A DNA stretch of 57,150 nucleotides from Ruminiclostridium sp. (GTDB taxonomy: Bacteria > Bacillota > Clostridia > Oscillospirales > Ruminococcaceae): NCBI GenBank assembly GCA_024682455.1, contig JAIKZF010000032.1, positions 1 to 57,150 on the forward strand. Direction: 5' to 3'. The position numbers and the translations under genes were made by a program. Each line of letters begins with the position of its first letter. Positions within the stretch are counted from its first letter, which is position 1. The notes below the pieces were generated by a model. It ran no database searches. It had not been told where the DNA came from and saw nothing but the letters and a program-made list of their open reading frames with translations. Positions 24,930 through 35,552 of this stretch are shown here, piece after piece.

Positions 24930-26156
24930 TTTTACATTCGCGTAATTCATGCGCCAGTCGATGCATCTTTGCAGATAATCGACATAATCGGGGTTTTGGC
25001 ACATTCCCTTGCCGGGAGTGTCCGATATCTTCGCGACGTCCATGCCGTTGCACGCCGTCGTCTTCATCACTATATTCAGCGGCGGGACGCAGGTGTCGTT
25101 GGAAAGATACGTTCCTATGCCGAAGGCGACCTTTGTTCTGTCGCCGATCTTTCTGAACAGCTTGTCGGCTCTCTCAAAATCGAGGCTGTCGCTGAACAGC
25201 AGAGTCTTTGTCTTTGGGTCGATGCCCAGGCTCTCGTAATGGCGTATCATCTTCTCGCCCCACTCGAACGGGTCTCCGCTGTCGTGACGGACTCCGCTGA
25301 ACAGAGTGGAGTAAGTAAGCCGGAAATCCTTAAGGAAGCAGTCAGTCGTTATCGCGTCGGTCAGAGCCGTGCCGTTCAGCACTCCGTATTCCTTGACCCA
25401 CGCGTCGAGCGCGTACCAGTTGGAATACGCGGGATTGTGCTTGTGATTGCCCTGCCCCACGCACATTATCCACTCATGAGCCATTGTTCCCACGGGCATA
25501 AGGCCGTATTTCTTCGCAAGGTACACGTTTGATGTGCCGACAAATTTTCCCGCGTATATCCTGGCCTTGGACAGCTCGTTCACCGCAAGCTCCTGAGCCT
25601 CCGCGGACAGGCGGCGGCGAAGTCCGAACTCGCTGAAAGCCGACGGGTAATACTTTCCCGTGCACAGCCAGCCGATCTTCTCGTCAAGCTTCTCTCTGAA
25701 GCTCTTTATAAGCTCGCCGTAGTCGTACCTCATGCGGAAGTAGACCTCGTTCACTATCGCCAGAGTGGGTATCTCGTACATACTTGTGTTCAGCCATGTC
25801 CCGCGCGTCACTATCGACAGACCGCACTCTGCGTCGGCCGTTATCTCGAAATCCTCATAGCGCGGCTGCCACAGACGCAGGAAATCCACATACGAGCCCT
25901 TTATCCAGCGTATCTCATTCAGATACGCAAGCTCGTCCTCCGTAAAGCGCAGCCCGCAGTACAGCTTTACCTGCGCCTTTATCTCCTCCACCATTTCCGG
26001 TGTGAACTTCACGCCCTCGTTGCGGCATCTGAATGTCCATGTTGTCTTATAGTCGCTGAACTGGTGATAGATAGCCTGCCCCATGCTGAATTTGTACATA
26101 TCCGTCTCCAGCAGGCTCACGATTATCTGCGGCAGTACATTATTCTCTTTTTCCAT
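24927..26156 (-). CDS. pncB: Nicotinate phosphoribosyltransferase
   Basis: A 409-residue enzyme that converts nicotinate and PRPP to nicotinate mononucleotide in the NAD salvage (Preiss-Handler) pathway. Recognisable segments are LLETDMYKFSMGQAIYHQF at the N-terminus, FRCRNEG, GTWLNTSMYEIPTLAIVNE, MAHEWIMCVGQGNHKHNPAYSNW, the phosphohistidine-region motif SGVRHDSGDPFEWGEK and FSDSLDF. Length is normal for the PncB family. AAGGACGG precedes the ATG. A terminator of the upstream gene lies just before it, so transcription is separate or by read-through. The stop codon is the first triplet of repeat B. Confidence 0.96.
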   Translation of the reverse strand: MEKENNVLPQIIVSLLETDMYKFSMGQAIYHQFSDYKTTWTFRCRNEGVKFTPEMVEEIKAQVKLYCGLRFTEDELAYLNEIRWIKGSYVDFLRLWQPRYEDFEITADAECGLSIVTRGTWLNTSMYEIPTLAIVNEVYFRMRYDYGELIKSFREKLDEKIGWLCTGKYYPSAFSEFGLRRRLSAEAQELAVNELSKARIYAGKFVGTSNVYLAKKYGLMPVGTMAHEWIMCVGQGNHKHNPAYSNWYALDAWVKEYGVLNGTALTDAITTDCFLKDFRLTYSTLFSGVRHDSGDPFEWGEKMIRHYESLGIDPKTKTLLFSDSLDFERADKLFRKIGDRTKVAFGIGTYLSNDTCVPPLNIVMKTTACNGMDVAKISDTPGKGMCQNPDYVDYLQRCIDWRMNYANVK

Positions 26157-26177
26157 GTTGAACCGTCCTTATTACAG

Positions 26178-26209
26178 TATAAAAGAAGGGGGAGAACCGT
26201 CTCTCCCCC
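26178..26209 (-). terminator. Terminator of the O-acetylhomoserine sulfhydrylase gene
   Basis: GGGGGAGA paired with TCTCCCCC (26200-26209 with 26188-26196) is followed leftward by TTCTTTTATA, eight bases after the stop codon. Confidence 0.88.
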
Positions 26210-26216
26210 GGGATCG

Positions 26217-27485
26217 TCATACCGCGGCGAATGCCTGCTCAAGATCGGCAAGTATATCGTCTATGTTTTCAAGGCCGACAGAGAACCTTATCATGCCTCC
26301 GTCTATGCCCGCCGCAGCTAGCTGCTCCTCGGTGAGCTGGCGGTGGGTCGCGGAAGCCGGATGCAGTACACAGGTACGGATATCGGCAACGTGTACCTCG
26401 TTGGAAGCGAGCTTAAGGCTGTCCATAAACTTCACGGCGTTCGGTCTGCCGCCCTTTATCGAGAACGAAATAACTCCCGACGCACCGAGAGGCAGGTACT
26501 TCTGCACCAGAGGATAATACTTGTTTCCTTCAAGCCCCGGATAGAATACCGAAGCTACCTTGTCGTTCTCCGAGAGATACTTCGCGACTACCTTCGCATT
26601 CTCGACGTACTGCTTCATTCTGACGGCGAGAGTTTCAAGTCCGAGGTTCAGCAGGAAAGAGGAATTTGCAGCCGGATAGCAGCCGAAGTCTCTCATGAGC
26701 TGCATTCTCGCCTTGATGATGTACGGCGCGAAGGCGTATTTCTCGGTGTACACGATGCCGTGATAGCTTTCGTCGGGCTCTGTCATGCACGGGAACTTTC
26801 CGCTCGCCGTCCAGTCGAATTTGCCGGAATCGACGATAACGCCTCCGACCTGCACAGCGTGGCCGTCCATGTACTTCGAGGTGGAGTGAACGACGATATC
26901 CGCGCCCCATTCTATCGGGCGGCAGAGTATCGGCGTGGCGAAGGTATTGTCAACGATCAGCGGAACTCCGTGAGCGTGTGCAGCCTTCGCGAACTTCTCG
27001 ATATCGAGCACCGTGAGGGCGGGGTTGGCTATGGTCTCGCCGAAAACGAGCTTTGTGTTGTCCTTGAACGCAGCGTTCAGCTCCTCGGGCGTGCAGTCCG
27101 GGTCAACGAATATGCACTCGATGCCCAGCTTTTTCAGCGTGGTGCCGAACAGATTGATCGTGCCGCCGTATATCGCGGTGGAGGATATGAAGCTGTCGCC
27201 CGCCTCGCAGATATTGAGTACGCTCAGCAGCGAAGCCGCCTGGCCGGACGATGTGCACATGGCAGCCGCACCGCCTTCAAGAGCCGCTATCTTCTTCTCG
27301 ACCGCGTCCGTGGTGGGATTGGCGAAACGGGAATATATGAGGCTCTTTGTCGGGTCGTCGAATACCGCGGCGACCTCGTCGGTGGACTTGTACAGATATG
27401 TGGTGCTCTGTACTATCGGGACTACTCTCGGCTCGGAGTTCTTGGGGGTATAGCCTTCATGAAGGCACTGGGTCTCTATTTTCAT
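26217..27485 (-). CDS. metY: O-acetylhomoserine sulfhydrylase (PLP-dependent)
   Basis: A 422-residue Cys/Met-metabolism PLP enzyme. It should form homocysteine from O-acetylhomoserine and sulfide in methionine synthesis. Visible family marks are TQCLHEGYTP, PIVQSTTYLYKS, YSRFANPTTDAVEKKIAALEGG, SSGQAASLLSVLN, the PLP-binding IVDNTFATPILCRP and the Schiff-base Lys in VVHSTSKYMDGH, then FSVGLENIDDILADL at the end. Length fits MetY rather than the shorter cystathionine synthases/lyases. AAAGGAAG lies before the ATG. A consensus promoter stands about 37 bp upstream, and no S-box or T-box fold was noticed in the short leader. Confidence 0.93.
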   Translation of the reverse strand: MKIETQCLHEGYTPKNSEPRVVPIVQSTTYLYKSTDEVAAVFDDPTKSLIYSRFANPTTDAVEKKIAALEGGAAAMCTSSGQAASLLSVLNICEAGDSFISSTAIYGGTINLFGTTLKKLGIECIFVDPDCTPEELNAAFKDNTKLVFGETIANPALTVLDIEKFAKAAHAHGVPLIVDNTFATPILCRPIEWGADIVVHSTSKYMDGHAVQVGGVIVDSGKFDWTASGKFPCMTEPDESYHGIVYTEKYAFAPYIIKARMQLMRDFGCYPAANSSFLLNLGLETLAVRMKQYVENAKVVAKYLSENDKVASVFYPGLEGNKYYPLVQKYLPLGASGVISFSIKGGRPNAVKFMDSLKLASNEVHVADIRTCVLHPASATHRQLTEEQLAAAGIDGGMIRFSVGLENIDDILADLEQAFAAV

Positions 27486-27521
27486 GACGGTTTCTTCCTT
27501 TCAATAAAAAATACTATACCG

Positions 27522-27550
27522 ATTATAGCACTTTTTTCATCTCATGTCAA
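27522..27550 (-). promoter_or_regulatory. Promoter of the O-acetylhomoserine sulfhydrylase gene
   Basis: On the minus strand TTGACA (27545-27550), 17 bp and TATAAT (27522-27527): a perfect sigma-A promoter, so the leader is only about 30 nt. Confidence 0.9.
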
Positions 27551-27568
27551 CCGCGGAGAAGCAAAAAG

Positions 27569-27610
27569 AAAGCGCTGAACATTCGTCAGGCGTACCTCCC
27601 GCAGCGCTTT
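27569..27610. other. Hairpin in the divergent metY-gpx promoter region
   Basis: AAAGCGCTG (27569-27577) pairs with CAGCGCTTT (27602-27610) across a 24-nt loop, with A/T runs on both sides. It looks like a terminator but no gene ends here. It may be the relic of a lost gene or an insulator between divergent promoters. Confidence 0.55.
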
Positions 27611-27666
27611 TCTCCGCGCCGGAGGAGCGAAACCGATAAAATTTTCAGAAAATTTGCGGAAACCTA

Positions 27667-27695
27667 TTGACAAGTTCAATTTAATTTGATATAAT
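27667..27695 (+). promoter_or_regulatory. Promoter of the redox operon with possible MarR site
   Basis: TTGACA (27667-27672), 17 bp and TATAAT (27690-27695). The spacer contains TCAATTTAATTTGA, a weak inverted repeat that a MarR-family protein could bind; the operon's second gene encodes such a protein. Confidence 0.85.
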
Positions 27696-27753
27696 TAGTT
27701 TGTAAGCAAAGGATTATACGCCTTAACAATAAAAACAACAGGAGGAAAGAAAA

Positions 27754-28293
27754 ATGGGCTTCTATGATAATAAGGTAAAAACAAGAGCAGGCGGCGAGTT
27801 CGACCTCGCGGAGCTTAAGGGCAAGGTAGTGCTGATCGTGAACACGGCGACGGGCTGCGGCTTCACACCGCAGTATGAGGGCATAGAGAAGCTCTACGAG
27901 AAGTACTCCGAAAAGGGCTTTGAGGTGCTCGACTTCCCCTGCAACCAGTTCGGACATCAGGCTCCCGGCACCGACGAAGAGATACATGAGTTCTGTACCG
28001 GCAGATATCAGACAAAGTTCGATCAGATGGCCAAGATCGACGTGAACGGCGAGAACGAGCACCCGCTGTACACCTTCCTCAAATCGCAGCAGCCCGACGA
28101 GGCGATAGTCGGACTTAAAAACAAGGCTGCGATGAATATGATAAAGCCCCTCAGCACCACGTGCAAAAAGCCCGGAGATATCAAATGGAACTTCACGAAA
28201 TTCCTCGTTGACCGCGAGGGCAGAGTCGTCAAGCGCCACGACCCTACCTTTGACCCCAAGGATATGGACGCCGAGATCGCGGAGCTGATATGA
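27754..28293 (+). CDS. Glutathione peroxidase family thiol peroxidase
   Basis: A 179-residue GPx-fold peroxidase that reduces hydroperoxides. The peroxidatic Cys35 lies in NTATGCGFTPQYEGIE; FPCNQFGHQ holds the conserved Gln and a second Cys, and WNFTKFLVDREG the Trp/Asn of the active site. It uses Cys rather than selenocysteine. In bacteria lacking glutathione these enzymes take electrons from thioredoxin, which fits the trxA-trxB genes in the same operon. GGAGG precedes the ATG. Its stop overlaps the marR start (28290-28293). Confidence 0.94.
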   Translation: MGFYDNKVKTRAGGEFDLAELKGKVVLIVNTATGCGFTPQYEGIEKLYEKYSEKGFEVLDFPCNQFGHQAPGTDEEIHEFCTGRYQTKFDQMAKIDVNGENEHPLYTFLKSQQPDEAIVGLKNKAAMNMIKPLSTTCKKPGDIKWNFTKFLVDREGRVVKRHDPTFDPKDMDAEIAELI

Positions 28294-28742
28294 CCGTGAT
28301 CAGCTGCGATCCGATGTCGCTGAAAAACCAGCTCTGCTTTCCGCTCTATATCTGCTCAAAGGAGCTGACCCGCAGATACGGCGCTCTGCTGAATGATATC
28401 GGACTTACCTACACACAATATGTGGTGATGATGTATTTCTGGGAAATGGGCACCGCGAACGTCAAGGAGCTCGGCGAGGCCCTGATGCTCGACCCGAGCA
28501 CCCTGACGCCCATACTCAAAAAGCTCGAAGGCAAGGGACTGCTCCGCCGTACGCGCTCGGCGGAGGACGAGCGCGTGCTGAACGTCACGCCGACGGAGTC
28601 CGGCATGGCGCTGCGTGAAAAGGCTCTTCCCTTCCCCGAAGAGATACGGCGGATATGCGGCCTCACAGCCGACGAAAGCGAACAGCTATGCCGCCTGACA
28701 AGCAAACTGATAAACAATATCACTAAGGAGGAAACAAAATGA
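28290..28742 (+). CDS. MarR family transcriptional regulator
   Basis: A 150-residue winged-helix protein: LTYTQYVVMMYFWEMGTANVKELGEALMLDPSTLTPILKKLEGKGLLRRTRSAEDERVLNVTPTESG is the full DNA-binding domain with the wing (DERV). MCSxxL-type peroxide sensors (OhrR) carry a Cys near the N-terminus: here LKNQLCFPLYICSKEL holds two Cys, and LC-F-PLY is the OhrR pattern. So it is probably an organic-hydroperoxide sensor controlling this operon. It overlaps gpx and trxA by ATGA on each side. Confidence 0.92.
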   Translation: MTVISCDPMSLKNQLCFPLYICSKELTRRYGALLNDIGLTYTQYVVMMYFWEMGTANVKELGEALMLDPSTLTPILKKLEGKGLLRRTRSAEDERVLNVTPTESGMALREKALPFPEEIRRICGLTADESEQLCRLTSKLINNITKEETK

Positions 28743-29047
28743 TAAAGGAAGTAACAACAGCAACATTCGAAGAAGAGGTATTAAGCTCCGACAAGCCCGT
28801 GCTGGTCGATTTCAACGCGGACTGGTGCGGCCCCTGCCAGATGCTGAAGCCCACGCTGGACAAGCTCGCAGACGAGCTCGACAATGTGAAGGTAGTGTCC
28901 GTCAACATCGACAGAGAGGACGATCTCGCGTACAAGTACAGTGTGTCCTCCATTCCCTGCCTCGTGATGTTCGAGGGCGGGAATGAGACAAGACGCAGCA
29001 TCGGTCTTAAGCCGAGACCGGAGCTCATAAAGTTCATCAACGGCTGA
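28739..29047 (+). CDS. trxA: Thioredoxin
   Basis: A 102-residue thioredoxin with redox site WCGPCQ (Cys30, Cys33) preceded by LVDFNADW, the cis-Pro loop SSIPCLVMF and normal length. One extra Cys sits after the cis-Pro (IPCLV), where most thioredoxins have T. It donates electrons to the peroxidase and ribonucleotide reductase. Translation is coupled to marR by a 4-bp overlap, and trxB follows 16 bp later. Confidence 0.96.
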   Translation: MIKEVTTATFEEEVLSSDKPVLVDFNADWCGPCQMLKPTLDKLADELDNVKVVSVNIDREDDLAYKYSVSSIPCLVMFEGGNETRRSIGLKPRPELIKFING

Positions 29048-29063
29048 AAAAGGAACATTCACG

Positions 29064-29975
29064 ATGTATGACATTATCATAATAGGCGCGGGACCGGCGG
29101 GTCTCACCGCCGCGATATACGCAAGACGCGCCTCGAAGTCTGTGCTGGTGCTCGAAGCTCTCACCTACGGCGGACAGATAATCAATACGCCGAGTATCGC
29201 GAATTATCCGGCGGCTCCGGATATATCGGGATTCGAGTTCGCGACAAAGGTCTATGAACAGGCCGAGGCTCTGGGCGCGGAGTTCGTCTATGAGAAAGCA
29301 GCGGATATTCAGCGCTCTGAAAACGGCGCGTCATTTTTCGTAAAAACGGACGAGAACGAATACGAGGGAAAAGCCGTCATAATCGCCGCAGGCTCCGTTA
29401 ACCGCAAGCTCGGTCTGCCGAACGAGGAGGAGCTCGTCGGCAGAGGCGTATCCTACTGCGCGACCTGCGACGGCGCGTTTTACCGCGGAAAACGCACAGC
29501 CGTCGCGGGAGGAGGCAATACGGCTCTCGAAGACGCGCTCTATCTCGCCGACCTCGCGGAGAAGGTGTATATCGTGCACCGCCGCGACGCCTTCCGCGGC
29601 GAGGAGACCACCGTAAACGCACTTAAACAGCGCCCGAACGTGGAATTCGTGCTAAACAGCAGCGTAACGAAGCTGTGCGCGGATAAGAAGCTCACAGGTA
29701 TAGAGGTCACGGACAAAAATACGGGCGAGACCCGCGAGCTCGCCGTGGACGGGCTGTTCGTAGCCATAGGAAGAGTACCCTCGGATATCGGCTTCAATGT
29801 CGGCACGCGCGACAGCGGCTACATCGACGCCGGTGAGGACTGCCGCACAAATGTGCCGGGCATCTTTGCAGCCGGCGACTGCCGCGAAAAGGAAGTACGC
29901 CAGCTCGTCACCGCCGCTGCGGACGGAGCTGTCGCAGCCACCGAAGCTGTAAGATATATCGCCTCACTGCGGTAA
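29064..29975 (+). CDS. trxB: Thioredoxin reductase (NADPH)
   Basis: A 303-residue flavoenzyme: FAD-binding GAGPAGLTAAIYARRA at the N-terminus, redox pair CATC (about 132-135) in SYCATCDGAFY, the NADPH-binding GGGNTALEDALYL and the C-terminal FAD motif GIFAAGDCREKEVRQLVTAAADGAVAA. Length is normal. It re-reduces the thioredoxin made by the previous gene, completing an NADPH-TrxB-TrxA-peroxidase chain in one operon. AAAAAGGA precedes the ATG. Confidence 0.97.
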   Translation: MYDIIIIGAGPAGLTAAIYARRASKSVLVLEALTYGGQIINTPSIANYPAAPDISGFEFATKVYEQAEALGAEFVYEKAADIQRSENGASFFVKTDENEYEGKAVIIAAGSVNRKLGLPNEEELVGRGVSYCATCDGAFYRGKRTAVAGGGNTALEDALYLADLAEKVYIVHRRDAFRGEETTVNALKQRPNVEFVLNSSVTKLCADKKLTGIEVTDKNTGETRELAVDGLFVAIGRVPSDIGFNVGTRDSGYIDAGEDCRTNVPGIFAAGDCREKEVRQLVTAAADGAVAATEAVRYIASLR

Positions 29976-30044
29976 AGCAGTATGAGGCTCATAACAGGCA
30001 CAGAGCTGAAAATGCCAATTACCGCATGCAGCAACTTTCACACC

Positions 30045-30367
30045 TCACTTTAAGTCGCGCTTTTTGACAGAATGTTCACCGCAAGGAAAACATATATCGC
30101 GGTTATCGCAAGTCAGTAAAGTACGTTGAGCAGGAACTGCGTCAGCAGGTATTCCGCCGTATTCAGTATCGCCGCTCCGAGCGGCAGCCCTATCGCGAAA
30201 ACGGAGGCGTAGCCTGTCAGCAGTATTATCATCACAGCCGAAAAGCAAACGATGTGATCCGCGAAATATATCGCCGCGCGGGCATGACCGACCGCAAGCT
30301 TGTTCCGTATCGTCCCGGAGCTGTGATCCGCGCCGATGAAACTGCCGATGACGACTGCCGCGATCAT
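30045..30367 (-). pseudogene. Remnant of an ABC-2 permease
   Basis: The frame from 30367 reads ...FIGADHSSGTIRNKLAVGHARAAIYFADHIV, a segment common in ABC-2 permeases ('GTIRNKL..GH.R..IY'), followed by more membrane-like sequence. It meets a TGA at about 30113 but continues in the same frame as LAITAIYVFLAVNIL, and the expected basic tail KKRDLK appears one frame over, ending at 30045. So one nonsense codon and one frameshift separate parts of an original C-terminus. There is no start codon with a ribosome binding site, and the first two-thirds are absent. This is a decayed gene end. Confidence 0.75.
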
Positions 30368-30382
30368 AAGGCTCTGTGATAC

Positions 30383-30421
30383 AAAAACCGCTCCTTTATC
30401 GTACCCGAAGGAGCGGTTTTT
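30383..30421. terminator. Rho-independent terminator after the CotH-like gene
   Basis: AAAAACCGCTCCTT (30383-30396) pairs with AAGGAGCGGTTTTT (30408-30421), two bases after the CotH-like stop codon. It is symmetrical enough to act in both directions. Confidence 0.93.
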
Positions 30422-30423
30422 CG

Positions 30424-32814
30424 TTATTCGAGATAAATGCCCTCCGTGGGCGAGCTTTCATAGTACAGACCGTCTACGCCTATCGCGAGCGACCTTCCGG
30501 GAGCCTGCTCCGGCACAGGTACGGCGGAGACTATGTTCAGATACGGGTCGGTGAAGTAAAGAGTCTCGCCGATCTTCAGGCTGAAATTCACCTGGTGCTT
30601 CATCAGCGCCGAGGTCTCGGAATTATTCTTTGTCACTATCGTAACGACCCCGCCCGCGGGTATCTCGATACCCGGCAGCGTGTATCTGTCGAGCATATTA
30701 ATGTTGTCGGACAGGTGCCAGCCCTTAAGGTTCACTGTCTCCGAAGTTGGATTGTATATCTCAATCCAGTCGCCCTCGTCCGCGGTGTACAGCTCGCTGA
30801 CGCACACTCCGCCTGTTCTTTCCGTGCGTTCGAGATAAAGCGTTATCACAACCTTCCCGGACGCGTCGGCGAGAGAACGGTCTATGTGCAGCTTCTGCTC
30901 TGTAAAGCTGACTCCGTTTATCTCCCAACGGTCGAACACAAAGCCGTCGTAGGGCAGAGCCTCTATGTCCGTGCCTGTCTCGATAAAATAATCCACCGAG
31001 ACGCTATCCGCGCCGGTGAGAGTCCGCGAGCCCATGACAGTCTTCGCTCCGACGGGATTGCGGAAGGAAACATTGTATGTCTCTCCCGAATACCCGAACT
31101 GAGACATTATATTCTTTCTGATTATAACGGGGCGGTACTTCGCGAAATCGCGTATCTGCTGCCTGCTGTCCGCGAATGTCCATTCGTTTGCCCATGCCGA
31201 CGTATATCCGTTTTTCAGCGCGTACATCTGCTCGGGGTCGCTCTCCGCGAGAAGGGCGTCGAGCGTTTCGAGGACATGGTCGGGCGAGAAAGCCCCGCAG
31301 TACAGCTCGCATACTGTCGCGGCGAACTTCTGTCTCATATCCTCGCGGTTAAGAAGCCCGCGCAGTATGTGCGATGCTCCCTGCATATGCTTGCCGGTGA
31401 GGACGTCTTTGAGTGTGTTGTCGTTATAGCCGGCTCCGTACAGTCCCCATGCGAACTCGGCGTCGAAGAGCAGGAAGTGCCATTTCCCGTCGAGATACGG
31501 GCTTGTGACCTCTTCGCCGGGTGCCGGGTAATAGCGCCATACCTTGAAGTTGTTGCCCGGCCAGTCCTTGTTGTCTATGTAGACCTGTACCGCGTAGTAC
31601 AGCATCAGCTCGTCGATGTCAACAAGCTTGCAGAATTCCGAAAAATAAAGATCGAAAGTCAGATCCTTCTCCGAGAGAGAGATCAGCTTGTTCCAGTCGG
31701 CAAGAGCCTGAGCGTCTTCGGGGTCGTCGCTCTCTATCTCAAGCTCCTTGGTGCCGAGTATGCGGTAGTTTTCCTTGCTGCCGCCGTACATCATTTCGAG
31801 GAAATCGTCGGTGAACGCCTCGTGCAGCCACGAATAGCCGTAGTATTTACCGTTCAGGAACACAGCCGCGGGACGCACGCTCTGCACGTCCGTGAGACCC
31901 GCGTCCGCAGAGAGAGTCATAGTCAGCTCGTCGCGCACCCCGGCGAATTCGCGGTCATTGGCTCCGTCACGCAGGGTCAAGCAGTCATAGCGCGTCAGTA
32001 TATTCCCGTAGGCGTCACGGTCTATGCCGAAGAACGGGTACTTGAACTTGCCGTTGTCCGGGTCGTAGACGCTGCGGGCGAACAGACGGAAGGATTTCTG
32101 GTCGTTGGCGCGTGAATAGCCGCCGACGACACGGGCTCCCGCAAGCTGTGATATGAGCTGCTCGCCCTTGCTGTTGTAGACCTCGACATACATCTCACGC
32201 TCGCTCTTGCGGCCTCCGATGTTGTAGTTCGCGGGGGCGGTGGGATTGATCTCCCCGCCGGTGTACTCCTCGCGCAGCCACCTGTCACGCTCGTAGCCCT
32301 CGACGGCTATGCCGTTGTAGTAGTCGTAGAGGTTGTATTCGTCCGTTGACAGGATAAACACCAGCGTATCCTCCGTAAAGCGCTCGTTTATATCCCTGCC
32401 GACGATATAGCTTTTCAGGGCTGTCGCCGACTTGTTCTCGCCGCTGACGGCTATCGCCTTTATCGTTGTGGCGGCAGACTCAAGCTTCGCTGAAAGAGTT
32501 ATTGGCTTCGTATACCTTCTGGAGCTCTCGTCGGGGTCGTTGCCGTCGGTGGTGTAGTAGATCACCGCGTCGGAAACGGGACACGACAGCTCCACATCAA
32601 TGCTGTGGTCATAGAAGGTCTTCTTCTGCGAAAAAGACACGGAAAGCTCAGCGGGCTTCGTCTCGGCGGGAACATATTTCTTGTCCGAGCCGTCGTCCGC
32701 CTTTTCGTAGGTCTGCGGCAGCGCCACCTGAAGATCCGCGTGGTTCTCCAGCATATATATGCTCGCGGCACCCGCCGCAAGCAGGATAATAAGAAAAATA
32801 AGAAGTCTTTTCAT
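30424..32814 (-). CDS. CotH kinase family protein with lamin-tail domain
   Basis: A 796-residue exported protein. It has a signal/anchor segment (LLIFLIILLAAGAASIYML, about 3-22), a chitobiase-like beta domain (about 50-130; AVIYYTTDGNDPDESS), a CotH-type kinase core (about 140-500; GARVVGGYSRANDQKSFRLFAR, VFLNGKYYGYSWLHEAFTDDF, DNKDWPGNNFKVWRYY, WHFLLFDAEFAWGL with the metal-binding DxE-type motif) and a lamin-tail domain (about 675-770; VCVSELYTADEGDWIEIYNP). CotH homologues phosphorylate spore-coat or surface proteins; in gut Clostridia similar proteins occur on the cell surface. The start is ATG 32814 or GTG 32820; no strong ribosome binding site decides. It follows ligA by a few bases. 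Confidence 0.88.
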   Translation of the reverse strand: MKRLLIFLIILLAAGAASIYMLENHADLQVALPQTYEKADDGSDKKYVPAETKPAELSVSFSQKKTFYDHSIDVELSCPVSDAVIYYTTDGNDPDESSRRYTKPITLSAKLESAATTIKAIAVSGENKSATALKSYIVGRDINERFTEDTLVFILSTDEYNLYDYYNGIAVEGYERDRWLREEYTGGEINPTAPANYNIGGRKSEREMYVEVYNSKGEQLISQLAGARVVGGYSRANDQKSFRLFARSVYDPDNGKFKYPFFGIDRDAYGNILTRYDCLTLRDGANDREFAGVRDELTMTLSADAGLTDVQSVRPAAVFLNGKYYGYSWLHEAFTDDFLEMMYGGSKENYRILGTKELEIESDDPEDAQALADWNKLISLSEKDLTFDLYFSEFCKLVDIDELMLYYAVQVYIDNKDWPGNNFKVWRYYPAPGEEVTSPYLDGKWHFLLFDAEFAWGLYGAGYNDNTLKDVLTGKHMQGASHILRGLLNREDMRQKFAATVCELYCGAFSPDHVLETLDALLAESDPEQMYALKNGYTSAWANEWTFADSRQQIRDFAKYRPVIIRKNIMSQFGYSGETYNVSFRNPVGAKTVMGSRTLTGADSVSVDYFIETGTDIEALPYDGFVFDRWEINGVSFTEQKLHIDRSLADASGKVVITLYLERTERTGGVCVSELYTADEGDWIEIYNPTSETVNLKGWHLSDNINMLDRYTLPGIEIPAGGVVTIVTKNNSETSALMKHQVNFSLKIGETLYFTDPYLNIVSAVPVPEQAPGRSLAIGVDGLYYESSPTEGIYLE

Positions 32815-32826
32815 AAGCACCGGATA

Positions 32827-34806
<1,980 letters not shown>

Positions 34807-34811
34807 TCACC

Positions 34812-35492
34812 TCATATATCTATATTGGCGAGCTCGCTCATATTTTCGCTGTCGAGCACGATGTATGAATAATTCTCGGGAACCCTGCCGACTATCACCG
34901 ACTCGGCGAGCAGCAGGTCATAGGAGATATCCACAGTCTCGGAGAAGCCGGGCATCATAGGTGACAGCTCGGCGTTTATCTCCAGCGTTATGCTGTGGAC
35001 GGTCTGGTTTATCCCGGCGCTGCGAAAGCCGCTTATCAGGCGGGTCTCCGAGCTGCCCTTGGGCTCGATGCGAAAGTCCAGCGCCGCGCCCATTCCGTAC
35101 AGCAGACTTATGCCCGTCAGCGTACCGGCGCTTATGCTGACATATTCGCCTCCGAGACGGTCTATGCCGTCGTTGACCGCGTCGCTGAGCAGCGAGCGCA
35201 GGCTGTTTATCCCGCGCTGATCGGTCGTGAGCGCGGCGACGTTCCCGTTCGGGTCGTATTTCAGCGTTACGAGCGAGCAGAGGTCTTCCCTGCCGTTCAG
35301 GCGCTCGAATACGGCGTCGCTTATGACGCGCTCCGCGGCTGTGCGGCATTTGTAGTCCAGCAGCATTTTCAGCGTAGGCCGTATAAACAGCTCTATCCCG
35401 GTCAGTATCAGCGCCGTCAGCACTCCCGCCGCTATCAGTAACGTTCCGATGACGCGGGCGGCGCAGCGTTTCCTCGGCTTTGCGCAGATCAT
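34812..35492 (-). CDS. yunB: Sporulation protein YunB
   Basis: A 226-residue protein with one N-terminal membrane span (RVIGTLLIAAGVLTALILTGIELFI, about 15-38) and an outer domain. The pattern LYGMGAALDFRIEPKGSSETRLISGFRSAGINQTVHSITLEINAELSPMMPGF is the core of the YunB family (needed for normal spore formation in Bacillus subtilis, expressed in the mother cell). I chose ATG 35492 because GGGGGAAG stands four bases before it; upstream in-frame ATGs run into a 7-bp tandem repeat. Its presence supports a spore former. Confidence 0.9.
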   Translation of the reverse strand: MICAKPRKRCAARVIGTLLIAAGVLTALILTGIELFIRPTLKMLLDYKCRTAAERVISDAVFERLNGREDLCSLVTLKYDPNGNVAALTTDQRGINSLRSLLSDAVNDGIDRLGGEYVSISAGTLTGISLLYGMGAALDFRIEPKGSSETRLISGFRSAGINQTVHSITLEINAELSPMMPGFSETVDISYDLLLAESVIVGRVPENYSYIVLDSENMSELANIDI

Positions 35493-35552
35493 ATTTCTTC
35501 CCCCATTGAACATTCCGGACATATCGCGCGGCGATCCCGGAGCTTGTGATCC

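Noticed and set aside
26343-27578. 411-codon rightward frame opposite metY
   Set aside because: Antisense to a clear PLP enzyme; runs into the divergent promoter region.
30376-32115. 579-codon rightward open frame opposite the CotH-like gene
   Set aside because: Antisense shadow; the opposite strand carries the recognisable CotH and lamin-tail domains.
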